From NCBI RefSeq assembly GCF_004349065.1, contig NZ_SMKZ01000026.1, forward strand, positions 23,399-87,398: DNA of 64,000 bases, read 5' to 3'. The stretch comes from Jiangella asiatica (GTDB lineage Bacteria > Actinomycetota > Actinomycetes > Jiangellales > Jiangellaceae). A program made the translations under genes and the position numbers. The notes below the pieces were generated by a model that ran no database searches, was not told where the DNA came from, and saw only the letters and a list, made by a program, of their open reading frames with translations. Within the stretch, counting starts at the first letter, position 1. Every line of letters begins with the position of its first letter. This document shows positions 32,967-42,199 of this stretch, piece by piece.

Positions 32967-33464
32967 ATGAACGACGGCAGTCCGGACTCGACCGAGGAGG
33001 ACTTCGCTAAGGTCGTGGGCGCGCGGCTGCGGGCGCTGCGCAAGCGCCGGCGGCTGTCGCTGCAGGCTGTGGAGGAGAAGTCCGGTGGCCGGTTGCGCGC
33101 GGTCGTGGTCGGCTCGTACGAGCGCGGCGACCGGGTCGCATCGATCCGCCGCATCGCCGAGCTCGCGGAGTTCTACGGTGTACCGGTCGACACGCTCGTC
33201 TCCGACGGCGCACGGTCCAGGATCCCGGCGCAAGAGGGGAAGCTGGTCATCGACCTCGACGCGCTACGCAACGCGCCGCCCGAGGCCGAGCGGCTGGCCA
33301 CCTTCGTGGCCTCGATCCAGCGCCAGCGCAACGACTTCGGCAGCCCGGTTCTGACCATCCGGGCCGAGGACATCTCGCTCGCGGCACTGCTCTACGAGAT
33401 CCCGCCGGCGGAGCTGCGCGAGAAGCTCGTGACGTGGGGCGTGCTGGCCCCGCGCGGCACCTGA
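32967..33464 (+). CDS. BldD-family c-di-GMP-responsive transcription regulator
   Basis: A 165-residue protein, the size of Streptomyces BldD. The N-terminal HTH_XRE domain (about 14-75) includes [11 protein letters not shown] as in BldD. The C-terminal domain retains the c-di-GMP signature RXD-X8-RXXD as R121-N-D123 and R132-A-E-D135. In Streptomyces a c-di-GMP tetramer glues two such domains to make BldD a DNA-binding dimer. The gene follows a GGDEF-EAL gene and lies 5.8 kb from five BldD-type boxes, so it may be their reader. The context differs from the Streptomyces bldD locus, so this may be a paralogue. ATG 32967 follows GGGGAG. Confidence 0.85.
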   Translation: MNDGSPDSTEEDFAKVVGARLRALRKRRRLSLQAVEEKSGGRLRAVVVGSYERGDRVASIRRIAELAEFYGVPVDTLVSDGARSRIPAQEGKLVIDLDALRNAPPEAERLATFVASIQRQRNDFGSPVLTIRAEDISLAALLYEIPPAELREKLVTWGVLAPRGT

Positions 33465-33507
33465 CCCGCGGCGCTCGCGCCCATCCCGCGCTGCGGTCCA
33501 CCTGCCC

Positions 33508-34686
33508 GTGGTCACCACACTGCTCGACCGGATCGGTCTGCTGGTCACCAATGACCCCACCCTCGGCGACGGCTCCGCGCTGGGGCAGCTCGCCGACGCC
33601 GCGCTGGTCGTCGATGCCCGCGGCACGGTGAGCTGGGCCGGCCCGTCGGCGCAGGCGCCCGCCGCCGACGTCCGCCTCGACGCCGGCGGTCGCTGCGTGG
33701 TCCCCGGCTTCGTCGACAGCCACGCCCACCTGGTCTTCGCCGGTGACCGCGCGGCCGAGTTCACCGCCCGGATGAGCGGCCAGCCCTACGCCGCCGGCGG
33801 TATCCGCACCACCGTCGCCGCGACCCGGGACGCACCCGACGAGGTGCTGGCGGCCAACCTCGCCCGCCTGGTCGCCGAGCTGCGCCGGCAGGGCACCACC
33901 ACGGTCGAGATCAAGAGCGGTTACGGGCTGACCGTGCACGACGAGTCCCGGGCACTCGCGCTGGCGCGCGCGCACACCGACGAGACGACGTTCCTCGGCG
34001 CGCACGTCGTGCCGCCGGAGTACGCCGACGACCCTTCCGCCTACGTCGACCTGGTCACCGGGCCGATGCTCGACGCCTGTGGCCCGTACGCCCGCTGGAT
34101 CGACGTCTTCTGCGAGGACGGCGCGTTCGACTCCGACGCCGCCAGGGCCGTGCTCACCGCCGGGCTGGCCCGGGGTTTGGGGGCCCGGGTCCATGCCAAC
34201 CAGCTCGGCCCTGGTCCCGGCGTCCAGCTGGCCTGCGAGCTGGGTGCGGCCAGCGCCGACCACTGCACCCACCTGGACGACGTCGACGTCGCGGCGCTGG
34301 CCGACTCCGCGACAGTGGCCACGCTGCTGCCGGGGGTGGAGTTCTCGACCCGTTCGCCCTACCCCGACGCCCGCCGCCTCCTCGCCGCCGGCGTCACCGT
34401 CGCCCTCGCCACCGATTGCAACCCGGGGTCCTGTTACACCTCCTCAATGCCGTTCTGCATCGCGCTGGCCGTTCGCGAGATGCGGATGACCCCGGCGGAG
34501 GCGCTGTGGGCGGCCACCGCCGGCGGCGCGGCGGCACTGCGGCGCACCGATGTGGGCCGGCTGGCTCCGGGCTCCCGAGCCGACCTGGTGCTGCTCGACG
34601 CGCCGTCGTACGTGCACCTGGCCTACCGACCCGGCGTGCCGCTGGTCACGGACGTCTGGGCGGGTCGACCGCCCGCTACTCGCTGA
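33508..34686 (+). CDS. hutI: Imidazolonepropionase (histidine degradation)
   Basis: A 392-residue amidohydrolase-superfamily enzyme. Metal-binding segments [12 protein letters not shown] (about 71-82), RVHANQLG and ADHCTH are present, followed by [17 protein letters not shown], all characteristic of HutI, which opens the imidazolone ring to N-formimino-glutamate. No other hut gene is adjacent in the window. It starts at GTG 33508 without a strong ribosome binding site. Its 3' end overlaps the convergent E1-beta gene by 11 bases. Confidence 0.92.
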   Translation: MVTTLLDRIGLLVTNDPTLGDGSALGQLADAALVVDARGTVSWAGPSAQAPAADVRLDAGGRCVVPGFVDSHAHLVFAGDRAAEFTARMSGQPYAAGGIRTTVAATRDAPDEVLAANLARLVAELRRQGTTTVEIKSGYGLTVHDESRALALARAHTDETTFLGAHVVPPEYADDPSAYVDLVTGPMLDACGPYARWIDVFCEDGAFDSDAARAVLTAGLARGLGARVHANQLGPGPGVQLACELGAASADHCTHLDDVDVAALADSATVATLLPGVEFSTRSPYPDARRLLAAGVTVALATDCNPGSCYTSSMPFCIALAVREMRMTPAEALWAATAGGAAALRRTDVGRLAPGSRADLVLLDAPSYVHLAYRPGVPLVTDVWAGRPPATR

Positions 34687-35698
34687 CGAGCTGCCGCAGG
34701 CTCGCCGTGATGTCGGCCACCTGCGGGATCACGGCCTGCTGCAGGTGCGGGGCCGCCGGGATGCGCAGGTCCGGGGTTGCGACCCGCCTCGGTGCCGCGT
34801 CGAGGTCGCCCAGGCACCGCTCGGCCACCCTGGCCACCAGCTCGCCGCCGAACCCTCCGGTGAGGTTCGCCTCGTGCACGACGGCGAAGCGTGAGGTCTT
34901 GCGCACGCTGGCGAACACGGTGGCCTCGTCCAGGGGGTTGAGCCAACGCAGATCGATGACCTCGATCTCGATACCCTCGCCGGAGAGCTCGTCGGCAGCG
35001 GCCAGAACCTCGGCGAGAACGGCGGACCAGGCGACCACGGTCGCGTCGCTGCCGGCGCGCCGGACCGCCGCGGCGCCGATGGGCTGCACCGGGCCGTTCA
35101 CGGCGACCGGTACGCGCTCCCGGAAGTACAGGCTGCGGTTCTCGATGATGAGCACAGGGTCGTCGCAGTGCACGGCGGACAGCAGCATGTCGTAGGCGTC
35201 CTGCGTGGTGTACGGCAGCCCGACGCGCAGCCCTGGTGTGTGGGCGAACATGGCTTCGAGGTTCTGCGCGTGCTGAGCGCATGCCCCGGGCAGGTGGCCC
35301 TGCTGGGTCCTGATCACGAGAGGGGCCCGCCATCGGCCCCGGGACACGTACGCGGTGTTCGCGATCTGGTTGACGATCTGGTCGAGCGCGACGAGCGCGA
35401 AGTCGATCCACATGATCTCGACGACCGGGCGGCGCCCCAGCATGGCCGCTCCCAGTGCGCTACCGAGAATGGCGCTCTCGCTGATCGGCGTGTCGAAGAC
35501 CCGATCACCGAAGGCGCTGGCAAGTCCTCGGGTGGCGCCGAAGATACCGCCACCCTTCGCGACGTCCTCACCGTAGAGAATCACCTCGGGAACCTCGTCC
35601 AGGGCACGGCGCAGGGCGGCGTTGACGGCCAGGACGTAGCTCAGGTCGGCGGTCTCCGCGGTGACCGGACGATGCTCGTTGTGCTCAGTGATCGACAT
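34676..35698 (-). CDS. 2-oxoacid dehydrogenase E1 component, beta subunit
   Basis: A 340-residue transketolase-like subunit with the typical start [41 protein letters not shown] and [15 protein letters not shown] active-site region ([17 protein letters not shown]). With the alpha subunit it decarboxylates a 2-oxo acid using thiamine diphosphate. No E2 or E3 gene is adjacent, so it may borrow them or serve a special acetoin-like or sugar-acid-derived substrate. The ATG overlaps the alpha gene end by 14 bases. Confidence 0.9.
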   Translation of the reverse strand: MSITEHNEHRPVTAETADLSYVLAVNAALRRALDEVPEVILYGEDVAKGGGIFGATRGLASAFGDRVFDTPISESAILGSALGAAMLGRRPVVEIMWIDFALVALDQIVNQIANTAYVSRGRWRAPLVIRTQQGHLPGACAQHAQNLEAMFAHTPGLRVGLPYTTQDAYDMLLSAVHCDDPVLIIENRSLYFRERVPVAVNGPVQPIGAAAVRRAGSDATVVAWSAVLAEVLAAADELSGEGIEIEVIDLRWLNPLDEATVFASVRKTSRFAVVHEANLTGGFGGELVARVAERCLGDLDAAPRRVATPDLRIPAAPHLQQAVIPQVADITASLRQLVSE

Positions 35699-36662
35699 AC
35701 ATGTGCTCCCTGACGGTGGACGACTGGCTCAGCTCGGCGTCTCGCGCGGTCGCCGTGGCCGCGTCGACCTCGTCGCGCGCGCCCCGCTCGACGTCGTCGA
35801 CGTCGGCGTCGGACACCCCGAGCTCCCGTAGCCGCTGACGCGACCGGACGAGCGGCTCCCTGGTCAGGGCGGCTTCCACCTCGCCAGGACGTCGGTACAG
35901 CTCGTGGTCACCGATGTAGTGGCCGGCTATCCGTTCGGTCATCGCCTCGACCAGAGAGGGGCCGCCGCCGGCGCGGGCTCGCTCCACCGCCTCCCGGACG
36001 GCGGTCCGGACCGCCACGGGATCGTTGCCGTCGATGCGCACGCCGGGCAAACCGAAACCGCCGGCGCGTCGCCACAGCTGGTCGTCGGCAACCATCTCGT
36101 CGATCCGGGTGAGCTCGGAGAGCCCGTTGTTCTCGCACACGAACACGACAGGAAGGGCGAAGGCAGCGGCGAAGTTGAACGCCTCGCTCACCGAGCCCTG
36201 GTTGATGGCGCCGTCGCCGAACACTGTCAGCGATACCCGGCCCGAGCCGTCGTAGCGACTGGCCAGCGCCGGGCCCAGCGCGATGGGCGCGCCCGCACCC
36301 ACGATGCTGTTCTCCCCGAGGAACAGGTGGTCCGCTGACGACAGGTACGCCGAGCCACCGCGGCCGCCGTTGGTCCCGATCTCCTTACCCAGCAACTCGG
36401 CCAGGATGGCGACCACCGGCACGCCCTTGGCCGCGGCCCAGCCGTGCCCGCGGTAGGTGGCCGTCAGGGTGTCGATCGGTGCGAGCGCCGCGCAGGCGCC
36501 CACTGCGACCGCTTCCTGCCCGAGCGCCAAGTGCACCGAGCCCCGGACCTCCTCGGCCAGCCGCAGTTCCTTGACGCGTTCTTCGAGGAACCGCAGGACC
36601 GCCATCATCCGGTGCAGCTCACGAAGGTCGTCGGCATCGAACGTTTCCCTGGGTTCGCTCAC
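35685..36662 (-). CDS. 2-oxoacid dehydrogenase E1 component, alpha subunit
   Basis: A 325-residue ThDP-binding subunit. The Mg-diphosphate motif GDGAINQGSVSEAFNFAAAFALPVVFVCENN (GDG near residue 155) is clear, and the start region LRFLEERVKELRLAEEVRGSVHLALGQEAVAVG is typical of AcoA/PdhA. GTG 36662 is favoured because AGGAG lies four bases upstream; an ATG at 36674 is the alternative. It is probably in one transcript with the solute-binding protein gene 106 bases upstream. Confidence 0.9.
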   Translation of the reverse strand: MSEPRETFDADDLRELHRMMAVLRFLEERVKELRLAEEVRGSVHLALGQEAVAVGACAALAPIDTLTATYRGHGWAAAKGVPVVAILAELLGKEIGTNGGRGGSAYLSSADHLFLGENSIVGAGAPIALGPALASRYDGSGRVSLTVFGDGAINQGSVSEAFNFAAAFALPVVFVCENNGLSELTRIDEMVADDQLWRRAGGFGLPGVRIDGNDPVAVRTAVREAVERARAGGGPSLVEAMTERIAGHYIGDHELYRRPGEVEAALTREPLVRSRQRLRELGVSDADVDDVERGARDEVDAATATARDAELSQSSTVREHMYVDH

Positions 36663-36768
36663 GGTGCTCCTCATGTCGTTCTCGTCGGGGACAGCTCGTG
36701 GGGATATACGACGGAGCGATCGCCGGTCTTGGCTGTCCCGAACGTCTCGCCGCTCCCGTGGCTCTGCT

Positions 36769-38073
36769 TCAGCCGATGGCCGCTTCGGCGTCGGCGTAGG
36801 CTGTCTCCGCGGCCTCGGTCGGGGTCATGGCGCCCGACGCGACGTTCTCGTTGGCGCTGGCGATGATCGTCTCGACCTCCTGGCCACCCCGCGGCCGGGG
36901 CGAGCCGAGCTCGGCGATCTTCTCGGCCTCGTGCCCGTACTCCAGGAGGGCCGTGAGCGCCTCGTCGGCGCCTTCGGAGATCTGGTCGGACACCAGCTGC
37001 GACGCCGGTGAACCGAATTCGGCGCCGAACAGGTCGATGGCCTCGGAATCGTTGACCCAGTGGTTCAACAGGCCGACGGCGGCCTCCGGGTTGCTGGTGT
37101 CCGCGGAGACCGACATGAAGGTGCCGATGATCATCAGAACGTTCTTGGTGCCTCCCTGCGGCGCGGGCGCGAGACCCAAGGGTGCGTCCATGAAGCCCTG
37201 GAAGTTCGGCAGCTGGTTGTGGCTGGTGTAGAACATCGCCACCTTGTCGGTCCCGAACAGAGAGCTCTCGAAGGTGAGTGAGCTGGTCTCGACCGTGACG
37301 TCGCCGGGGGGAGTGGCGCCGGCCTGCCGCAGGTCCTCCCAGAGCTGGAGCCAGTCTTCGAGGTCCTGGACGTCGAAGTTCAGTTCGCTGCCCTCGAAGA
37401 GGGACTTCTCGCGCTGGAGCAGGAAGTTCTCGAACAGGGTGCCGATGCCGCCGCTGTCCTGAGCGCCCCACCGTCCGTCACCGAGCTTCTGCGTGAGCTG
37501 GACCGCCGTGTCCTTGAAGTCCTCCCACGTCCAGTCACCCTCCGGTACCGGAATCCCGGCCTCCTCGAAGAGCACCTGGTTGTACTGGACCGTCGGGTAG
37601 GTCGCGCCGACGGGCATCATCTTGAGCTCGTCGTCGTACTTTCCGCTCTCGATATAGGTGTCGCTGAAGCTGCTCAGGTCCAGTTCACCGCTGTCGACGT
37701 AGGACTGCAGGTCGAGCAGGGCGGGCGCAAAGTCGGCGATCTGCCGCTCGGTGATGAACATGACGTCGGGGAGGTTCTTGCCGGCCGCCTGGGTGGACAT
37801 CCTCGGCCAGTACTGGTCGAAGCCGGCGAACTCGGTCTTGAACGTGACTTCTCCGTCGAGCTGTGCCTCGTAGCCGTCGACGATCTGATCGAACCGCTCG
37901 GCTCGTGCCTCGCCGCCCCACCAGGCCGCGCGCAGCTGGGAACCACCGCCCTCGCCGGAGGTGCCGGTGCCGCCGCCGCAGGCGGTGGCGAGCGCCAGAG
38001 CCCCGGCAAGGAAGGCCGGACCCGCCGCGCGCCGTGCCCTCGTCCTGATTCTCGTCCTGGTCGCGGACGTCAT
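36769..38073 (-). CDS. ABC transporter solute-binding lipoprotein (family 1, carbohydrate type)
   Basis: A 434-residue receptor. The signal peptide contains an Arg-rich head and the lipobox LATAC, after which GGGTGTSGEGG forms a linker. The body resembles SBP_bac_1 sugar-binding proteins (QLRAAWWGGEARAERFDQIVDGYE, then a Trp-rich ligand region). The permease genes lie 5-7 kb away in the same cluster, so the importer is split. No ATPase gene is present; actinobacteria often share MsiK. AAAGGTGG precedes ATG 38073. The promoter faces a shared 36-bp site. Confidence 0.88.
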   Translation of the reverse strand: MTSATRTRIRTRARRAAGPAFLAGALALATACGGGTGTSGEGGGSQLRAAWWGGEARAERFDQIVDGYEAQLDGEVTFKTEFAGFDQYWPRMSTQAAGKNLPDVMFITERQIADFAPALLDLQSYVDSGELDLSSFSDTYIESGKYDDELKMMPVGATYPTVQYNQVLFEEAGIPVPEGDWTWEDFKDTAVQLTQKLGDGRWGAQDSGGIGTLFENFLLQREKSLFEGSELNFDVQDLEDWLQLWEDLRQAGATPPGDVTVETSSLTFESSLFGTDKVAMFYTSHNQLPNFQGFMDAPLGLAPAPQGGTKNVLMIIGTFMSVSADTSNPEAAVGLLNHWVNDSEAIDLFGAEFGSPASQLVSDQISEGADEALTALLEYGHEAEKIAELGSPRPRGGQEVETIIASANENVASGAMTPTEAAETAYADAEAAIG

Positions 38074-38295
38074 TGTCGTACCACCTTTCGGAAACGGACC
38101 GAATGCCAGGGCGTCGCGTGGCGCGGTGTTGCCCCGAGGGCCGTCCACGCCGGATCTTCGGCGGTCGTCCGGGCTTCATCTGTGCGGCGCTGTGCCGGTG
38201 TATCGCACAGCCCGCGATGGTGTCGCGGTCCCGGAGACGACCCGACGCGACCGGCGTCGGCAGCGTAGGGAGAGTCTGGGGAACGGATGCACGAT

Positions 38296-38331
38296 TGTCA
38301 ACTATCTGAATAAGATCCAGGATTATTGACA
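38296..38331. promoter_or_regulatory. Site 1 of a shared 36-bp operator (SBP/DehI divergent promoter)
   Basis: The site opens with TGTCAA and ends with TTGACA, and contains CTATCTGAATAAGAT near its centre. Aligned without gaps to 48711-48746 it is identical at 23 of 36 positions, and its first 22 positions match 46143-46164 at 17. It lies between the divergent SBP and DehI genes. Probable binding site of the cluster's IclR regulator. The rest of the 38074-38390 gap shows nothing else clear. Confidence 0.65.
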
Positions 38332-38390
38332 GAGCGTTACGTGGGCGAGAGACTTCATCCCGACACCGAAGAGAAAGTGACAGCGACGTC

Positions 38391-39278
38391 ATGGCACTTC
38401 AACGGCATACAGGTGACGGTCCGGACACGGGCGCCACGTTCGACCCGGATGAAGCCGCGCGCGCAGAGCGCGGAGCGCACGCACTGGTGGCGCTGCCCGC
38501 CGAGCCCTCGGACGACCCGCAGGTCCGTGCAGTTCTCGGTGAGATCCCCGGCCGCCTCGGCGTCTCCTTCGTCAGCCCGATCTTCACCGCGCTCGCTCAT
38601 TGGGGCGAGTTCCTGATCGGCGCGTGGCGTGCCTACGCACCACTCATGGAAACCGACGGGTACCGGGCGGCACTGGACCAGATAACCGTCCCACAGTCCC
38701 TGCTTCCCGCTGCCGATGCCGGTCTGGCCGGCCAGACCGATGACCTCGACGCCCTGCGCGAGCATTTATGGGGGCAGCAACGCCTGTTGCCGCAGCTCCT
38801 CCTGCTGGCCTCGGCGTGGTACCAGTCGGCCGATGGCGTCGACCAGTCGCGTCCCGGTCCGCCGGTGCCGGCCTCGCGCGGGTCCGTTGCGCCGGCGCCG
38901 GCAGCAGCCGGCGCCGGCGACGCTGCCCTGGAATCCGTCTACCGCCGGGTGACGGAGCTGCACGGCCATCCGCGCGTCCTGAGCGTGTACCGAGGCCTGG
39001 GCCGGTGGCCCGAGTTCCTCCTCGGTGCCGCCCCGGTGCTCTATGACCGCATCCTCAGCCCGGCTTACCGTCCGGCGAAGACCGCGCTCGCCGGCCGCGC
39101 GATGGCGGCTGCCGAGACGTTGGGCATGCCTGCGTCGACGGCCGTCCAGACCGAGGGCCCAGCGCAGATCCTCGCGCTGTTCCGGACCAGGCTCATCCCC
39201 ACCCTCGTCCTCGACACGGCTGTGCTGCTCGCGCTCGTCGACCCCACCTTCCCCGACACCCAAGGGGGCAACGGCTGA
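38391..39278 (+). CDS. DehI family protein (2-haloacid dehalogenase group I-like)
   Basis: A 295-residue all-helical protein of two related halves. SVYRRVTELHGHPRVLSVYRGLGRWPEFL and the first-half GRLGVSFVSPIFTALAHWGEFLIGAW correspond to the pseudo-repeat of DehI/halocarboxylic acid dehydrogenase proteins. True DehI removes halogen from 2-haloacids through an activated water; whether the key Asp is kept here I cannot decide. It starts the forward operon with the SDR gene, whose ATG overlaps its stop (TGATG). Confidence 0.7.
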   Translation: MALQRHTGDGPDTGATFDPDEAARAERGAHALVALPAEPSDDPQVRAVLGEIPGRLGVSFVSPIFTALAHWGEFLIGAWRAYAPLMETDGYRAALDQITVPQSLLPAADAGLAGQTDDLDALREHLWGQQRLLPQLLLLASAWYQSADGVDQSRPGPPVPASRGSVAPAPAAAGAGDAALESVYRRVTELHGHPRVLSVYRGLGRWPEFLLGAAPVLYDRILSPAYRPAKTALAGRAMAAAETLGMPASTAVQTEGPAQILALFRTRLIPTLVLDTAVLLALVDPTFPDTQGGNG

Positions 39279-40075
39279 TGGCGTCGCGTTACCGCGACCT
39301 GTTCGACCTCACCGGGCGGATCGCCGTCGTGATGGGAGCCGCGTCCGGCCTCGGCGAGGCATCGGCCCGCTTCCTCGCCGGCATGGGCGCGAGGGTGGTC
39401 TGTGCGGACATCGACGGCGAGGGCGTCACCGCGACCGCCCGGCGCATCGCGGACGAGGGCGGCACGGCGCTGTCCGTCCGCGCCGACCTCACCCGCACCG
39501 ACGAGGTGCGCGCAGCGGTCGCGACCGCGGTCGACACCTACGGACGCCTCGACATCGGCGTCACCACGCCGGGCATCAACATCCGCAAGCGGGTCGCCAC
39601 GTACACCGAGGAGGAGTTCGACCGGATCGTCCGGCTGAACCTCAAGGGCACGTTCGACTTCCTCAAGCAAGCCAGCGAGGTGATGGTGGCCCAGGGCTCG
39701 GGCAGCCTCGTCGCCTGCTCCTCGATGCGCGCCAACCTGGTCGAGCCGGGTCTGGCCGTGTACGCCTCCACGAAGGCGGCGATCCAGCAGCTGGTGCGCG
39801 GGCTCGCCAGCGAGGTCGGGCTGTCCGGCGTGCGGGTGAACACGATCGCTCCGGGTGTCATCGACACGCCACTGACGCGGCCACTGCGCGACCGGCCGGA
39901 CGTGCTGAAGGCCTACGACGAACACACCATCCTCGGACGCTGGGGCAGCGCCGACGAGGTGGCCGCCGCCGTGGCCTTCCTGGCCTCGGACGCCGCCTCG
40001 TACATCACCGGCACCAATCTCCCGGTCGATGCCGGCTGGACCGTCATCGACGGCCGCTTCGACGCCCAGCACTGA
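39278..40075 (+). CDS. Short-chain dehydrogenase/reductase
   Basis: A 265-residue classical SDR. The cofactor loop GAASGLG is at 20-26, and the catalytic Y162-ASTK166 follows an S in SLVACSSM. The C-terminal DAASYITGTNLPVDAGWTVIDG is typical. It oxidises or reduces an alcohol/carbonyl on the pathway substrate with NAD(P). Translationally coupled to the DehI gene and followed after 22 bases by a Dabb gene. Confidence 0.92.
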   Translation: MASRYRDLFDLTGRIAVVMGAASGLGEASARFLAGMGARVVCADIDGEGVTATARRIADEGGTALSVRADLTRTDEVRAAVATAVDTYGRLDIGVTTPGINIRKRVATYTEEEFDRIVRLNLKGTFDFLKQASEVMVAQGSGSLVACSSMRANLVEPGLAVYASTKAAIQQLVRGLASEVGLSGVRVNTIAPGVIDTPLTRPLRDRPDVLKAYDEHTILGRWGSADEVAAAVAFLASDAASYITGTNLPVDAGWTVIDGRFDAQH

Positions 40076-40097
40076 CCGCCACGACAGAGGAGATCCG

Positions 40098-40391
40098 ATG
40101 ATCCGGCACATTGCGCTGTTCCGCTGGAAGGACGGCGTCACCGCCGACCAGGTCGACCACCTGTGCACGGTGCTGGACGGATTCCCGGCGACCGTGCCGG
40201 ACATCAAGGCGTACAGCTTCGGTGCGGACGCGCTCGGCGAACCGGGTAACCACGACTTCGCCATCGTGGCCGAGTTCGACGACGCCGACGGGTACCGCCG
40301 CTACCGAGACGACGCCGGGCACAAGGAGATCCAGACCACGGTCCTGCGTCCGCTGATTGCCGAGCGAGTGGCCGTCCAAGTCGCGTTCTGA
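40098..40391 (+). CDS. Dabb (stress-responsive A/B barrel) protein
   Basis: A 97-residue protein beginning MIRHIALFRWKDGVTADQVD, the Dabb signature, with YSFGADAL and HDFAIVAEFDD. Dabb proteins form dimeric ferredoxin-like barrels, and some are small enzymes acting on hydrophobic or cyclic substrates. Its place at the end of the DehI-SDR operon suggests a catabolic role. GAGGAGAT precedes the ATG. Confidence 0.85.
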   Translation: MIRHIALFRWKDGVTADQVDHLCTVLDGFPATVPDIKAYSFGADALGEPGNHDFAIVAEFDDADGYRRYRDDAGHKEIQTTVLRPLIAERVAVQVAF

Positions 40392-40414
40392 CTCCGGCCA
40401 GTGCCCGACCCAGC

Positions 40415-41245
40415 TCAGCCGAGTCCGAGCAGCCGAGCCAACGTGTTCCCAGCGATGAGCTCGCGGCCGGGGCAGGCGGTCGCGCCGGACGGCTCCAATA
40501 CGTCACGAGCCTGAGTGTAGGTCGCGCGCTGCCGGTAGGCGGGGAAGTCCGAGCCCCAGACGAGCCTGCCCGGGCCGAGCCGGGCGAGCAACGGCTCCAC
40601 GACACCGGCCCATACACCTGGGTAGGGGAAGCGCTCGGTCGCATCGGCATAGTGCAGGCCGGACAGCTTCAGGTAGACGTTGTCGAGGTCTGCATAGGCA
40701 TCGGCGAGTGCGTGCGCGCCGCCGTCCCGGCCTCGGCTCGGCAGGCCGAGGTGGTGGAGCAGGAACGTGACGCCGGGGTGCCGCCGTGCGACGTTCCGGA
40801 GCTCGCCGCGACGTTGGGGCGTCACGGCCGCCGAGACCGGCAGGCCGAGCTCGCCCGCTCGGTGCACGAGGTCCGCTCCAGGTCCGTGGTCGAGCCACCC
40901 GTCGGCTCCCGGCGCCGGGTACAGCGCCACCGCCGCCACCGGATGGTCGGCGGCAACGCGGTCCAGCCGGTCCGCGGCGCCGGCCGAGCCGTATTCGGCC
41001 GACCAATGTCCGTCGACCTCGACCGCGAGCGACAACCGGTCGGGCCACCGTGCCACGGCGGCGCCCACATATGCGTTGTTGTCGTCGTTGTGGGCGCCTG
41101 GCCGGCCGATACGCGCCGCCACCACGAGAGCATGGTCGACCCCGTGCTCGTCCAGAGCACGGAGAAGCGCCTCGGCCGTGCAGTCCAGCGGAGCGGTCTC
41201 GTACGGCCAGCGCCGCCAGGCGTGGCAGTGTGCGTCGACGATCAC
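40415..41245 (-). CDS. Amidohydrolase 2 family metal-dependent hydrolase
   Basis: A 276-residue TIM-barrel hydrolase. The HxH metal pair is at the start (MIVDAHCHAWRRW), followed by FLLHHLGLPSRG and WGSDFPAYRQRATY with the conserved Asp, matching amidohydrolase family 2 (lactonases, decarboxylases). A sugar-lactone or dicarboxylate role would suit the cluster. Its GTG overlaps the DUF4862 stop by 4 bases; it is the last gene of the long reverse-strand operon. Confidence 0.85.
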   Translation of the reverse strand: MIVDAHCHAWRRWPYETAPLDCTAEALLRALDEHGVDHALVVAARIGRPGAHNDDNNAYVGAAVARWPDRLSLAVEVDGHWSAEYGSAGAADRLDRVAADHPVAAVALYPAPGADGWLDHGPGADLVHRAGELGLPVSAAVTPQRRGELRNVARRHPGVTFLLHHLGLPSRGRDGGAHALADAYADLDNVYLKLSGLHYADATERFPYPGVWAGVVEPLLARLGPGRLVWGSDFPAYRQRATYTQARDVLEPSGATACPGRELIAGNTLARLLGLG

Positions 41246-42195
41246 GCGTCGCGGGCCTGGGCGACCGCCCCGGCGACGATGGCCAGGTTGGCCGCCAGCA
41301 GCTCCACCCGCTGTGGGACCGTGGCGAACGACGGCGGTGCCACCTTTACGCCGACGAAGGCCAGCTCGGGGGCCGCGGTGGCCCGAGCGACGCAGTCGGC
41401 CACCTCAGCCGGGGTGAGCAGGCTCGTCGCGGCCTCTGCGGCCACCGGCCCGGTGCCCCAGGCGCGAATCGGCAGGTGCCAGTCGCCCCAGCCCGGACCG
41501 TAGGCGCTCGGCTCCGGTGACGCGCCCGAGAACACCACCCCGGTCAGCACGCCGGCGGCCACCGCGGTATCGACGTGCCGTGCCGCACCGGCCGCGTCGC
41601 GTGCCTCGATGGCCGAGCGTCCCCAGTTCAGCACCATGCCGAGACCGCGCTCGCGAGCCACCGCGATCTCGTCGTCGAGCGGCAGGAAACCCTTGGCCGG
41701 CTCGTGCGCTCCAGTGTCGGCGTCACAGTGTTCGATGGTGAGGCTGACCGGTCCCCAGTCCCAGGTCGCGATCTCGTCGAGTGAGCGGCGCAGGGCGTCG
41801 GCCGAGGCGTCCTGCCGGCGCGGCGAGGAGTGCAGCTCCACGTGGGTGAACGCTCCCCCGCCCTTGGCGTTGACGTCCTGGACGAACCGGTGAGCGCCGC
41901 GCACCAGCTCCAGGGCGGCGCGTCGGCCATCGTCGTCGACCGAGGCCAGGCCGAGCCGAGGCGAGCTGGCCAGGGCCGACACCAGCGCCGGGATCAACGT
42001 CAGCACATGCGTGCTCGATGTGCTGGTGCTGGTCAGGTAGCCGATGTCGTTCCACGGCGACTCCGGGTTCTGGTAGGGAACCTCGAGCCCGGCGACCCCC
42101 GGCAGCGACAGAACGTCGGCGACGTACCGGTCGAACTGCGCTGTGGACTCGATGGGTCGCGGGGCGGTGGCATAGGCGCCGACGATGACCGACAT
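41242..42195 (-). CDS. DUF4862 family TIM-barrel-like protein
   Basis: A 317-residue protein resembling sugar-phosphate isomerase-type barrels (MSVIVGAYATAPRP, VSLTIEHCDAD, THVELHSSP), which I assign to DUF4862. The chemistry of the family is unknown. AGGAGG lies ahead of ATG 42195, and the gene follows the hydroxyacid dehydrogenase by 4 bases. Confidence 0.7.
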   Translation of the reverse strand: MSVIVGAYATAPRPIESTAQFDRYVADVLSLPGVAGLEVPYQNPESPWNDIGYLTSTSTSSTHVLTLIPALVSALASSPRLGLASVDDDGRRAALELVRGAHRFVQDVNAKGGGAFTHVELHSSPRRQDASADALRRSLDEIATWDWGPVSLTIEHCDADTGAHEPAKGFLPLDDEIAVARERGLGMVLNWGRSAIEARDAAGAARHVDTAVAAGVLTGVVFSGASPEPSAYGPGWGDWHLPIRAWGTGPVAAEAATSLLTPAEVADCVARATAAPELAFVGVKVAPPSFATVPQRVELLAANLAIVAGAVAQARDA

Positions 42196-42199
42196 GCGG

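Noticed and set aside
33508..34686. A complete histidine-utilisation operon
   Set aside because: Only hutI is present; no hutH, hutU or formiminoglutamase gene was found beside it in the window.
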